The notes under the pieces: generated by a model
Database searches by the model: none
The model's input: only the letters and a program-made list of their open reading frames with translations
Told to the model about the DNA's origin: nothing
Program-made: the position numbers and the translations under genes
Assembly (NCBI RefSeq): GCF_000972845.2
Contig: NC_040032.1
Coordinates: 9,894,334-9,958,333, forward strand
DNA: 64,000 nt
DNA from: Larimichthys crocea
Lineage: Eukaryota; Chordata; Actinopteri; Sciaenidae
Direction of reading: 5' to 3'
In this document: positions 50,978 to 62,472 of the stretch, piece by piece
How positions within the stretch are numbered: position 1 is the stretch's first letter
Layout of the letters: each line of letters starts with the position of its first letter

Positions 50978-51667
50978 TGTTACGACCATATTAAGGGGTA
51001 TGAAAGAAGTAACATAAAAAACAGATTTTAACGGTTATTAAACAAAAGTAGTTTATTAAATGAAAGTTTTTAGATTGTTTTAACAAAAGGAGGTGAGGCA
51101 AAAGGGAACTAAGGGCGAGCAAGTGCTGATAAACGAACAAACAAATATAACAAAAAGAGAACTCTAACAGAGCCTATGTTATCTTACTGGAAAACCAAAA
51201 CGAGAAAGAAAACCTCACTAAGTCTATCTCTAGATAACAAAAACACATTGAAATCAGCACTCTTAATCTAATGGGGCTAACAGAAATAGTCTACGTGTAA
51301 TCAGTAGCTATCAACTAAACTAAACCCTGCCCAGTCCCAATAAACCAAACACAAACCTCCAGTTACAAAACACTAACTAACGAGTATCCTCAGACACATG
51401 CGAACAACAAACGAGTATCATGCGATACATACGAACGAGGCGAACTCAAACGCACAAACAACAAGTGAAGCCGCCACGATGCTCGGGCGGCTGCGGTTTA
51501 AATGCCCGGTGATGCTGCTGCGGGGGCGCTGTCATTGGCGGTGCGGGAATGATGCCGCACCAATCCTGGCCCTGCAGCTGACGAACATGTTGTCCCCGCC
51601 TCCTCCAGGTTGGGGCCAACCAGGGACCGGGAACCACACACCTGCATTTACCTATGGGAGAAAAACA
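50978..51667 (-). mobile_element. Solo-LTR-like element filling the PDZ1-PDZ2 intron
   Basis: On the plus strand it starts TGTTACGACC and ends near GGGAGAAAAACA. Read on the minus strand it is TG...TAACA with GGGCATTTAAACCGCAGCC (promoter-like) before AATAAA-type signals (TTTAATAAACTAC) near its end, the order expected of an LTR in antisense to dlg2. The end GGTCGTAACA resembles the CGTAACA end of the solo LTR at 22629-22876. The target duplication cannot be read because the element sits inside an AC repeat (CACAC on the left). There is no internal gag-pol, so it is a solo LTR or truncated. It accounts for about 690 of the 837 bases of this intron and starts 27 bases after the donor. Confidence 0.6.
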
Positions 51668-51690
51668 CACTACCCACACACACGCGTGGG

Positions 51691-51730
<40 letters not shown>
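51691..51730 (+). repeat. (AC)n array before the PDZ2 exon
   Basis: About 20 AC units, followed by a second run (51771-51786) that ends in the splice acceptor of the exon at 51788. The next exon is likewise preceded by an AC array, at 52226-52252. Confidence 0.95.
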
Positions 51731-51732
<2 letters not shown>

Positions 51733-51787
51733 TTCCTGCAGGACATACTGTCATACTAACCGACTACTTCCACACACACACACACAG

Positions 51788-51924
51788 GGCTCGGCTTCAG
51801 TATTGCAGGTGGAGTTGGGAACCAGCACATTCCTGGTGACAACAGCATATACGTCACAAAGATCATCGATGGCGGGGCAGCACAGAAGGACGGACGGCTA
51901 CAGGTCGGAGACCGGTTGCTCATG
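51788..51924 (+). CDS. dlg2: dlg2 exon: PDZ2 core with GLGF loop
   Basis: This is a 137-nt exon; its first two bases complete the Gly codon and its end is phase 0, at the donor GTGAGT. It encodes [66 protein letters not shown] is the invariant PDZ2 core of DLG proteins, and [21 protein letters not shown] is the DLG2 variant (DLG1 and DLG4 have KIIEGGAAHKDG). PDZ2 binds the (S/T)xV tails of channels and NMDA receptors. The acceptor is CACACACACACACAG, with almost no pyrimidine tract. A damaged second copy of this exon lies at 57296-57423. Confidence 0.96.
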
Positions 51925-52221
51925 GTGAGTTTGATAATTCACAAAGATTTTAATTCTTTATCATGTAAAACATCGGTGACTATTGGTCGATCTCTCTGCA
52001 GCCGTGTGCACGATGATGAAGTGATGAGTCTGTTTCAAACAGGACGCTGCTTCAGGAGTGCAGCAGCTCGCTCCTTCAGGAGGGCATCCCTCATGCTTAA
52101 CCAGCGCTTAATTTAATTACCTTCCTACTGTTGTGTTCTCACCCCAACGCCATCTGTCATAATCCAGTCAGTCTCCTGGAGGCACGGAGCACGGTGGACT
52201 AATCTAAACCCGAGCAGGACG

Positions 52222-52253
<32 letters not shown>

Positions 52254-52278
52254 TGAGACTGTGTCTGTGTCCGGATAG
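51925..52278 (+). other. dlg2: Short dlg2 intron within PDZ2
   Basis: A 354-nt GT-AG intron holding an AC array (52226-52252). Its acceptor, TGTCCGGATAG, is preceded by GTGTCTGTGTCC rather than a long pyrimidine tract. No gene is nested inside. Confidence 0.9.
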
Positions 52279-52423
52279 GTGAACAACTACAGTCTGGAGG
52301 AAGTGTCTCACGAAGAGGCCGTGGCCATTCTGAAGAACACGTCGGACGTCGTCTACCTGAAAGTGGGGAAGCCCACCAATGTCTACCTGTCAGATCCCTA
52401 TGGGCCTCCTGACATCACACACT
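52279..52423 (+). CDS. dlg2: dlg2 exon: end of PDZ2 and start of linker
   Basis: This is a 145-nt exon, phase 0 at its start and ending after one base (T) of a Ser codon, donor GTGAGT. It encodes [56 protein letters not shown] and LKVGKPT are DLG2-type (DLG1 has NNVCLEEV, LKVAKPT). The His of SHEEAVAIL is the alpha-B1 class I residue of PDZ2. YGPPDITH is the conserved start of the PDZ2-PDZ3 linker. A damaged second copy lies at 57785-57929. Confidence 0.96.
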
Positions 52424-53570
52424 GTGAGTACCTGAACGATCAGACGTGTTCAAGCGGCCTGCAGAGAGCTGCAACTGTTGATTTAACTAGTCAGCTTTTA
52501 CCATTGACTTCTGTTTAAACTCATAGATATCTGTTATATTCATTATATAATTCCAAAACAACGTTTCTGTATTGTCTTTTTCACTTGTTCCAACTTGAAT
52601 TATCAACAATTCAATTTATAGATATCTACAGTTGTACTTATATATTACACATAAAACAAGTCAAGTCAACTTTATTGTCAACGCCTCGTATCCCTGCTGC
52701 AAACAGCAACAAACATGTGAAATATGTAAAAGTTTAAAGAGATCTAAGAAAAACATATAAACAGTGTAAACATGGCAAATCTAGAAAGATATTCACAGTG
52801 TGGACAGTTTGAATGACAAACAGCAAACTGACTAGAAGTTCGAGATATTTAATTGCATTTAAAATCTGTGAAATACAAATGTAACCAGTCAAAGTTCAGG
52901 TTGCTGCACACGTTAGTGGGAGCTTGTTTTGCTGATCAGTGATTCACAGTCATGACTCAGCGCACACGTATCTCATGTGTAATCAGAGGTGGGTGCACAG
53001 TGAGGAGACCTTTTAACATTTAATAAGTAAGAGACGACATGCAGAGATTTAATTTTCACATTTGTATAATCTGTAATGCCACATGTCTAAAATACAAATG
53101 CTAATGCTTAAGTAGTGTCAATTATATTTGATGTAAATGCGGCGAAATGTCACCTGAACTGAATCCATCAGGGTTCAGTGTGCATCACCCTCACCTTCCT
53201 ACTGTAAATGACACGTGTACAGATTCTTATTTTCAGGTGATTATACATGCATGAAATCATAATTATGAATATTATGTTTCATGTCTGCTCAAATCTTACA
53301 CACTGGACCTTCTAGCTCTGGTTTGGTCTCCACCTTGTGCTAAAAAGTTGCATTAAAAATCAGAACAAGGTCCAATCAGACTCTTTCATTTGCTCTCTGA
53401 GCTGGTCACATGTCACCACATCCACATGTTGAATTCTACTTTTATTTCAATGTTTTGATTTCTGCAGTATGAAATATTGAAAGTTATAAACACACAGAGT
53501 GTGCAGGAATATTCTCCCTGCATCATTCATGCAGCTGCCTCTTTAATTCTCTCTCGCTCTTCCTCTGCAG
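52424..53570 (+). other. dlg2: dlg2 intron with dispersed repeat fragments
   Basis: A 1,147-nt intron. It contains a fragment of a common fish repeat (about 52655-52745, AAGTCAAGTCAACTTTATTG) and a family B relative (about 53205-53315, ending TACACACTGGACCTT). The acceptor is CTTCCTCTGCAG. No other gene is visible. Confidence 0.8.
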
Positions 53571-53712
53571 CTTTTTCTCCGGCCATGGAAAATCATATCT
53601 CTTCCCCCGTCAACAGTGGCACTTTGGAGTACAAGTCTGGTCTCCCCCCCATCTCCCCCGGGAGTTACTCCCCCCTCCCTAAGCACTTACTGGGGGAAGA
53701 GGATATAAACAG
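53571..53712 (+). CDS. dlg2: dlg2 exon: PDZ2-PDZ3 linker (MENHISSPVNSGTLEYKSG...)
   Basis: This is a 142-nt exon; its first two bases complete a Ser codon and the end is AG of an Arg codon. It encodes SFSPAMENHISSPVNSG, TLEYKSGLPPISPGSYSP, LPKHLLGEEDINR. Mammalian DLG2 has SYSPPMENHLLSGNNGTLEY and KTSLPPISPGRYSPIPKHML at this place, so the DLG2 call holds. Proline- and serine-rich, it is likely a flexible linker. The homologous donor (GTTGGA) is weak; a second possible donor, GTAATT at 53737, would add 24 nt in frame (RLDGFSFL) and preserve the phase. The PDZ3 exons are not in the window. A damaged copy lies near 59036-59172. Confidence 0.93.
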
Positions 53713-56700
53713 GTTGGATGGTTTTTCCTTCTTACGGTAATTACCTCCCTTCCTACCAGACTACTAGAACTACAGGTAGCTTGTCCAACCCGCTCCACCC
53801 ATCTCCAACTTTGTCCTGACTGATCTGTGTCGGTGTTTGGATCACGTGTCCTCTGTGTCCAGCAGTGTGTGTGTTGTGTTGTACCATTGTGATGCATGTC
53901 TGCTTCATAGTACTTACACTGCGTGATGTCCATCTGCAGATTGAGATAATTTGACGGCCTGTCTGTCTTGTTGCAGAGACTGATGTTGTCTCGCTGTTCC
54001 ATCAGCGCTTTGTCGTGTTTTTGGGATCAGTCGAGTCATTGCACAGAACCTTTGTTGCATCTTAACGATGTTAAGGATTCAGAACTAGGCCAGGAAATCT
54101 TTCAGAGTTCTGCAGAAAGTTCGGCTTCGTCTCTTTCCACCTGTTGGCTCTTCAGTCGCTCGTCTCTGCCGGCTGCTCCCAGTCCAAACAGAAGAAAGCT
54201 TAAGATGTCTTACAGGGAATGAGTCACAGCCAAACATGAGCAGCTCCCCACCTCAGCTGCCCGAACACGTAATCCCAAAGCAAGCTGCCATGCGGCTCGG
54301 GACCGAACCAGCCAAACTTTTCTATCGAGTTAAATCAAAGAGAAGAAGCGAATGTTTCCAGATTTTCTGCTGCACGTCAGACACGAGGTCAGGTCTGAGC
54401 GGCAGCCTCGGCGGCTCTGTTTATTGGTTAAATGTCATGTTGAAGAATGAAGGAACGTGGTGGAGATCGCACTGAACAAATGAATGCATGCACAGATCAG
54501 GTCGTGGCTGCAGAGCGGTGGAGGAATATCGCAGCAGAGTGATAACAAAAGCTCATTTCAGAGGATAACTGAGGCGACCCAGTGTTAAGCTTTGTTGAGT
54601 GAAGGATTAGTCGTCCATTCTCTTTGCAGTTAAGAGGTTTACTGCTTGCTTCAGGCCAAGGTCCATCTATAGCAGCCTTTCGGATTACCTTGCTGACCTA
54701 AAGTGTGCCACTTGTTCACCGTGTTTTTCGCGTCCATGAACAAACTGTGAGAACGCTGCGAAGGCCAGAGGATCCTCGCCGATTCATTTGGCTTAAATGT
54801 TAAATCTGACCTTTTTGTTCCGAGGCGAGGTCGAGCCTTTCTTCTTTATTAGCGAGAGCAGAGTGATTGAAGAGTTGTTGTGGCAGCTCAGCTTGTTTTT
54901 AATTCACCCCAGATATTTTGTGGAGCCAAGCAGCTTATGTGCTGAATAAAGTTCTGATGGACTAAAAGGAAACCAGAATAACACAGACAGGAGAGCGAGA
55001 GCGTCGTTCTGTCAGAGAAAACTCTGACGTCCGCGACCAAGACGACGACGATGACGACGAGCTGAGAATAGATCCTGATACCGTGATATGATGAAATGCA
55101 TCTTTACGAGACGGCGCTGAAATGTGAGTGGTGAGCCATCACACGTTCGAAAAGTGCATCATATATATTTTTCCATAATTAGTAAGAGACGTTTATGCTT
55201 CACAGCAGCACAGCTGTCAGGACTGAGCGCTGTAGTGCTCTCTGAGGAGCTGATCCTGCTGCTGGGAGCAAATATTCATCTCTGAAGCGGTGGGTGGTGT
55301 TAGTGGAGGGAGGATGGAGGATAAATAAACAGCTACTCTTTAATAAAGATATGAACTCTCTGTTTTTGCATGCATCCTTCACACCGAGTCCACAGATCCT
55401 CTGTGTGTGAAAAACAAGGTGTTTCTCTGGAAAGTCCAAATATTAATGAATTCTTATGAAGCTTTTAGTTGAATATAAATGTCACATCACCTCCACCATT
55501 CTTCAGTTATCGTTTAAGAAAAGAAAAACAGTTTCTGGACTTCGAAGCGTCCAAACGTGACTTAGAGTCTAATGAATAAAGACGAGGTGCCCCTCCCTCA
55601 CAGCACAGCTGTATAGCCCCTTACAGACTCGCCACGAGGTCGGTGCATTTCGTTCTGATCCGGCCTGACTGGCTGCCTGAGCTCAGCTCGCTGCAGTATG
55701 AATGATTCAGCAAGAGAAACCAAGCCGACTGTCCGGAGTGCTTCGGCTTCTGCGCCTCAGCAGCGGGTCATTATCGAGACTCCGGGACTCAAACAAGAAA
55801 AGATTTGGTTCTTAAATATAAGACCTGACCTCTGACCTCCACCCGCCTCACTCTGTTTGCTCAGACTTTCACACTGATGCTTTCCAGAGCTCTGTCGGCT
55901 CTTTGAATCTGCAGCTGCTCCCTCCAGGACTTCGTATATCTGTAGATCATTTCATCTGGATCTGTGTTTTCTGTTCTTTAAGCGTCGTCGTTAGGTCTTG
56001 TATATTTTGCATGTTCGTCGACATTTGTTGGTTCATTTCTTGTTTCTAAATTCACCCAACTCGTCTTTCAAATCCAGCTTGAATCTCGTGAAGTCTCGAG
56101 TTGTTCGTCTGTCGCTGATCTAACTTCTTCCACGTTCCTGTTGCCTCGAGTCACTTCTTCTTTTTCTTGCGTTTGCATCTCTCTCTGCTCTTTGCTTCAT
56201 TACTTCATGATTTAACTTGTTAAGTCTAACCCGCCTGCTGGAAGTCACTCATGCTTTCTTCGACTCACTCCGTCTCTGTTCACGTCTTTGGTTCGGGTTT
56301 TAAAAATCTGTTTCTTCAGATGTTTGACTGTCAGTGTGTGATTTAGCGTACAGGAGCTGTTATTGTGACGACACTCAGCACTTCAGATGTTTTTATGAAA
56401 AGAAAGTCGATGTACGAGGATGAGAGGAGTGTGTAGGTGGGAGAGTGTGAGTCAGTGTGTAGGCAGAGACCTCCAATACATTCATCTACTATAAACTTGT
56501 CTGACTAAATATACTGTACACACCAAACACATTCATAACTGTCTCCTTACCACAGCACGCTCCAGTTAACACACACACACACACACACTGAGTGTTTACC
56601 CAACAGTGTGTGCATGCATGAGCTCACACACCGCGGCGTCTCGTGGTGACTTCACCGACACGGACGTCCGCTTCACGTGTTCTTGTCGTGTTCTTCTGTT

Positions 56701-57052
56701 ACGTGTCGCACGCCTTCACGTCATCAATGTTTTAGGAAAAATCAACTGTGCCGTGTTTTTATGATGAGTTATCAAAACGTTTACGCTTTCCATCCTGTTA
56801 GAAATCCTTCGCTAGACGACGGGGAGGGTCACAGGTTTGATTCCCAGCACTTCCAGTTGAGGTGAGATGTTTGCTTTGACTCGCCCGCTGCATGTTTCGC
56901 ATGTTTGAATGAATCGATGGTGACAGAAGCACGACACACCTGAATGTTCTGAATGTTTCCTCCTCACTGAATTATTATGACCTGTTCATGTTTATGACGT
57001 GTCTGTCATAGACTGATCTGTCTGCTGAGCACGCTAACTCATTAACACACTG

Positions 57053-57093
<41 letters not shown>
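53713..57093 (+). other. dlg2: dlg2 intron after the linker exon (first copy)
   Basis: I find no PDZ3 or further linker exon in this stretch. Open frames are short and resemble no DLG2 segment. It ends in an AC array (57057-57093) at the assembly gap. The whole stretch recurs with errors at 59173-62468. Confidence 0.7.
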
Positions 57094-57103
57094 NNNNNNN
57101 NNN
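57094..57103. other. Assembly gap (10 N)
   Basis: Ten N lie between two AC-repeat stretches. Sequence to the right restarts at the equivalent of about 51635, inside the right end of the antisense LTR, so the gap joins two overlapping pieces rather than spanning missing sequence. Confidence 0.98.
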
Positions 57104-57295
57104 ACACACCTTCTGCATTTTACCTATGGGAGAAAAAAAAAAAAAAGAAAAAGAAGAAAAAAAACACTTACCCACCACCCAGGCGTGGTGGCGAAACGCG
57201 GCGTCCATCGTCGTAACACACCACACACACCCACAATGTTCCTGCAGGACATACTGTCCTACTAACCGACTACTTTCCACACACCACACACACAG

Positions 57296-57423
57296 GGCTC
57301 GGCTCCAGTATTGCAGGTGGAGTTGGGAACCAGCACATTCCTGGTGACAACACATATACGTCACAAAAGATCGATGGCGGGGCGCGAAGGACGGAGGCTC
57401 CAGGTCGGAGCCGGTTGCTCATG
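57296..57423 (+). pseudogene. dlg2: Damaged copy of the PDZ2 GLGF exon
   Basis: It aligns to 51788-51924 but is 128 rather than 137 nt, with losses in AACAGCATA (to AACACATA), AAGATCATCGAT (to AAAGATCGAT), GGCAGCACAGAAGG (to GGCGCGAAGG), GACGGACGGCTA (to GACGGAGGCTC) and GGAGACCGG (to GGAGCCGG). The reading frame is broken, and the donor ATG/GTGAGT is replaced by ATGTGTTTTC, so it could not be spliced. It is best read as assembly error, not a real pseudo-exon. Confidence 0.85.
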
Positions 57424-57718
57424 TGTTTTCGTGGTTTGTTTCATCCTTTTATATTTTATCTCTTTTGATGTTAAACATCGGTGACTATTGGTCGATCTCT
57501 CTGCCTGTGTGTGACGAGGATATGAGTCTGTTTCAAACAGGACCCTGCTTCAGGAGTGCAGCAGCTCGCTCCTTCAGGAGGGGCATCTCCTCATGCTTAA
57601 CCAGCGCTTAATTTAATTACCTTCCTACTTTGGTTCTCACCCAACTGATCTAGTCCAGGCCAACCGCTCTCCTGGTTCGCACCGGAGCACGGTGGACTAA
57701 TCTAAACCGAGCAGGACG

Positions 57719-57754
<36 letters not shown>

Positions 57755-57784
57755 ACACTGAGACTTGTTCTGTGTCCGGGACAG

Positions 57785-57929
57785 GTGAACAACTACAGTC
57801 GTGAGGAAAGTGTCTCATGAAAGAGGCCGTGGCCATTCTGAGAACACGTCGGACGTCGTCTACCTGAAAGTGGGGAAGCCCACCATGTCTACCTGTCAGA
57901 TCCCTATGGGCCTCCTGACATCACACACT
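57785..57929 (+). pseudogene. dlg2: Damaged copy of the PDZ2 end exon
   Basis: It aligns to 52279-52423, and by chance has the same net length, 145 nt. It carries compensating insertions and deletions: CTGGAGGAAGTG became CGTGAGGAAAGTG, CACGAAGAG became CATGAAAGAG, CTGAAGAAC became CTGAGAAC and ACCAATGTC became ACCATGTC. The frame is therefore broken over much of the exon. The acceptor ACAG and donor GTGAGT are retained. Confidence 0.85.
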
Positions 57930-59035
57930 GTGAGTACCTGAAGATTCAACGTGTTCAAGCGGCCTGCAGAGAGCTGCAACTCTTTTTTCTCATTCACGTA
58001 ACTAGTCAACTTTTACCATGACTTCTGTTTAAACTCATAGATATCTGTTATATTCATATATTAATTCCAAAACGACGTTTCTGTTTTGTCATTTCACGTC
58101 AACAATTCACAATTTATAGATATCCACAGTTGTACTTTATTTACATATAAATAAAGTCAAGTCAACTTTATTGTCAACGCCTGTTCCCTGCTGCAAACAG
58201 CAACAAACATGTAAAATATGTAAAAGTTAAGATGTGACTAAGAAAACATATAAACAGTTTAAACATGGCAAATCTGAAAGATATTCACAGTGTGGACAGT
58301 TTGAATGACAAACAGCAAATGACTAGAAGTTCCAGATATTTATTTATTTAAAATCTGTGAATACAAATGTAACCAGTCAAAGTTCATCAGGTTGCTGCTG
58401 CACACTGTGGGAGCTTGTTTTGCTGATACGTGATTCACCAGTCATGACTCAGCGCTCACGATCTCATGTTAATCAGAGGTGGGTGCCAGTGAGGAGACTT
58501 TTAACATTTAATAGTAAGAGACGACATGCAGAGATTTAATTTTCACATTTGATAATCTGTAATGTCACATGCTAAAATACAAATGCTAATGCGTAAGTAG
58601 TGTCACATTATATTGATGTAAAGGTCTGAAAATGTCACCTGAACTGGATCCATCAGCTCGTGCGTCAGCCTCACCTTTCCTACTGTAAATGACACGTGTA
58701 CAGATTCTTATTTCAGGTGACTTTATACATGCATGAGAATAATATATATATATGTTTCATGTTGCCCAAATCTTACACACTGCCTTTAGCTCTGGTTTGG
58801 TCTCCACCTTGTGCTAAAAAGTTGCATTAAAAATCGCGAACAAGGTCCAATCAGATCTTCTCATTTGCTCTCTGGCTGGTCACAGTTACTACAATCCACA
58901 TGTTGAATTCTACTTTTTATTTGCATGTTTTGATTTCTGCAGTATGAAATATTGAAAGTTATAAAACAAACAGGAATATTCTCCCTGCATTATTCATGCA
59001 GCTGCCCTCTTAATTCTTCTCGCTCTTCCTCTGCA

Positions 59036-59172
59036 CTTTTTCTCCGGCCATGGAAAATCATATCTCTTCCCCCGTCAACAGTGGCACTTTGGAGTACAAG
59101 TTGGGTCTCCCCCATCTCCCCGGAGTTACTCCCCCTCATAAGCACTTACTGGGGGAAGAGGATATAAAACAG
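59036..59172 (+). pseudogene. dlg2: Damaged copy of the linker exon
   Basis: It aligns to 53571-53712. The acceptor CTCTGCAG is reduced to CTCTGCA, so the AG is lost. Inside, CCCCCCATCTCCCCCGGG is shortened to CCCCCATCTCCCCGG, and CTCCCTAAGCAC became CTCATAAGCAC. MENHISSPVNSGTLEYK is still readable. The loss of C from homopolymers is typical of sequencing error. Confidence 0.85.
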
Positions 59173-62100
59173 GTTGGATGGTTTTTCCTTCTTACGGTAA
59201 TTACCTCCCTTCCTACCAGACTACTAGAACTACAGGTAGCTTGTCCAACCCGCTCCACCCATTCCAACTTTGTTGACTGATCTGTGTCGGGTTTGGATCC
59301 GTGTCCTCTGGTCCAGCAGTGTGTGTCGTGTGTTGTGTTTGTGTTTGTACCATTTGTGATGCATGTTCTCATAGTACATTATTCGACTCGTGTGATGTCC
59401 ATCTGCAGATTTAGATAATTGACGGCCTGTCGTCAGAGTCTGCAGAGACGATGTTGTCTCGCTGTGCAGCGCTTTGCTGTGTTTTTGGGATCAGTCGGCA
59501 GTCATTGCCAGAACCCTTAACGAGTTTAGGATTCAGAACTAGGCCAGGAAATCTTTCAGAGAGTCTGCGAGAAGTTTGGTTCGTCTCTTTCCACTGTTGG
59601 CTCTTCAGCGCTCGTCTCTGCGGTGTCCCTGCCATCACAGTCCAAAAGAAGAAGCTTAAGATGTCTTACAGGAATGAGTCACAGCCAAAACATGAGCAGC
59701 TCCCCACCTCAGCTGCCCGAACACGTAATCCCAAAGCACGTGCCATGCGGCTCGGACCGAACAGCCAAACTTTTCTATCGGTAGTTAAATCAAAGAAGAA
59801 GCGAAGCGAATGTTTCCAGATTTTCTGCCTGCACGTCAGACCAGGTCAGGTTGAGAGCGGCGCTCGCGGCTCTGTTTATGTTAATGTTCATGTTGAAGAA
59901 TGAAGGAACGTGGTGGAGATCCACCATGAACAAATGAATGCATGCACAGATCGGGTCGTGGCTGCAGAGCGGTGGAGGAATATCGCAGCAGAGTGATACA
60001 AAAGCTCATTTCAGAGGATAACTGAGCGACCGGGTGTTAGAGCTTTGTTGGTGAAGATGATTAGTCGTCCATTCTCTTTGCAGTTAAGAGGTTTACTGCT
60101 TGCTTCAGGCCAAGGTCCATCTATAGCAGCCCTTTCAGATTACCTTGCTGACACTAAAGTGTGCCACTTGTTCACCGTGTTTTTCGCTCCATGAAAACTG
60201 TGAGAACGCTCGAAGGCCAGAGGATCTCGGATTCATTTGTGCTTAAATGTTAATCTGACCTTTTTGTTCGCGGCGAGAGTCGAGCCTTTCTTCTTATTAG
60301 CGAGCAGAGTGATTGAAGAGTTGTTGTGGCCTCAGCGTTTTTTTAATTCACCCCAGATTTTTGTGGAGCCAAGCAGCTTATGTGCTGAATAAAGTTCTGA
60401 TGGACTAAAAGGAACCAGAATAACACAAGACAGAGAGAACGGAGAGAAAACTCTGACGTCCACGACCAAGACGACGACGATGACGACGGCTGGATAGATC
60501 CTGATACCGTGATATGATGAAATGATCTTTACGAGCGCGCAGAAGGCGCTGAATGTGAGTGGTGAGCCATCCACACTCGAAAGTGCATTATATATATTTT
60601 CCTAATTAGTAAGACGGTTTATGCTTCACAGCAGCAGCTGTCAGGACTGAGCGCTGTAGTGCTCTCTGAGGAGCTGTATCCTGCTGCTGGGAGCAATATT
60701 CATCTCTGAAGAGTGGGTGGTGTTAGTGGAGGGAGGATGGAGGATAAATAACAGCTACTTTTAATAAAGATATGAACTCTCTTTTTTGTGATCCTTAACA
60801 GTCCCAGTTCCTCTGGTGTGAAAAACGGTGTTTCTCTGAAAGCGTCCAAATATAATGAATCGAAGCGTTGATTTAAAACCGCACATCACCTCCCACCATT
60901 CTTCAGTTATCCTTAAACACCACCACTGATATTCAGTTTCTGGACTTGAAGCGTCCAAACGTGACTTAGAGTCTAATGAATTAAAGACGGGGTGCCCCTC
61001 CCTCACAGCACAGCTGTAAGCCCTTACAGACTCGCACCAAAGGTCGGAGCATTTCGTTCTGATCCGGCCTGCTGGCTGCCTGAGCTCAGCTCGCTGCAGT
61101 ATGAATGATTACAAGAGAAACCAAGCCGACTGTCCACGAGTGCTTCGGCTTCTGCGCCTCCGCAGCGGGTCATTATCAGACTCCGGGACTCAAACTAGAA
61201 AGATTTGGTTCTTAAAATAAGACCTGACCTGACCTCCACCCACCTCACTCGTTTGCTCAGACATTCACACTGTGCTTTCCAGAGCTCTGTGGGTCTTTGA
61301 ATCTTTCTCTCCAGTACTCCAAATTCTGTAGATCATTTCGTCTGGATCTGTGTTTTCTGTCTTTAAGTCGTCGTAGGTCTTGTATATTTTGCATGTTCGT
61401 GACATTTGTTGCTTCATTTTCTGTTTTATTCACCAACTCGTCTTCAATCCAGCTCGAGTTCCTTTTGAAATCGTGAAGTCTCGAGTTGTTCGTCTGTCGC
61501 TGATCTAACTTCTTTAGTTTCTTCTTTCTTTTCTTGTCGTGCGTTGCACTCTCTCGCTCTTTGCTCATTACTTCATGATTTAACTTGTTAAGCTAACCGC
61601 CTGGTGGAAGTCACTAATGCTTTCTTGACTCAATCTCTTGTTCACGTCTTTGGTTCGGGTTTTAAAAATATGTTTTTCTTCAGATGTTGACTGTCCAGTG
61701 TGTGATTTAGGTACAAGGAGGTTATTGTGATGACACTCAACACTTCAGATGTTTTTTATGAAAAGAAGTGATGTACGAGGATGAGAGGAATGTTGTAGGG
61801 GGGAGAGTGTGAGTCAGTGTGTAGGCAGAGACCTCCAATACATTCATCTACTTAAACTTGTCTGACCTAAATTACTGTACACACCAAAAAACAATTCATA
61901 ACTGTCTCCTTCCACAGCACGCTCCAGTTAACACAACAACACACACACACACACACTGAGTGTTTACCCACACGTGTGTGCATGATGAGCTCACACACAG
62001 CGGGTCTCGTGGTGACCCTTCACCACACGGACGTCCGCTTCAACGTGTTCTTGTCGTGTGTCTTCTGTTACGTGTCGCACGCCTTCACGTCATTAATGTT

Positions 62101-62423
62101 TTAGAAAAAACAACTCTGCCTGTTTTTATGAGAGTTATCAAAACGTTTCGCTTTCCATCCTGTTAGAAATCCCTCGCTAGACGACGGGGAGGGTACAGTT
62201 TGATTCCCAGCAACTTCTTCCAGTTGAGGTGAGATGTTTGCTTTGACTCGCCCGCTGCATGTTTCGCATGATTTGAATGAATCGATGGTGACAGAAGCAC
62301 GACACACCTGAATGTTCTGAATGTTTCCTCCTCACTGAATTATTATGACCTGTTCATGTTTATGACGTGTCTGTCATTGACTGATCTGTCTGCTGAGCAC
62401 GCTAACTCATTAACACACTGCTG

Positions 62424-62468
<45 letters not shown>

Positions 62469-62472
<4 letters not shown>

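Larger units (their letters stand above)
57104..62468 (+). repeat. Error-rich second copy of 51635-57093
   Basis: Collinear over its whole length with 51635-57093, in the same order and orientation, including three coding exons, all intervening intron and the terminal AC array. It is about 95 bases shorter overall. Differences are mostly one- to few-base deletions and insertions spread evenly over exon and intron, such as loss of one base in homopolymers, with relatively few clean substitutions. That pattern fits uncorrected long-read sequence or an unmerged haplotype, not selection or old decay. After 62468 unique intron resumes. Most likely this is a false duplication. Confidence 0.9.

Noticed and set aside
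53968..54475. Possible further dlg2 linker exon after an acceptor-like CTCTTCAG
   Set aside because: The translated residues do not resemble the DLG2 PPEPVYSTVN linker or PDZ3, and no matching donor pair was found.
57296..59172. Second set of PDZ2 and linker exons as a real dlg2 exon duplication
   Set aside because: Frames and splice sites are broken by scattered small indels at the same rate as in the introns, and the copy starts at an N gap.
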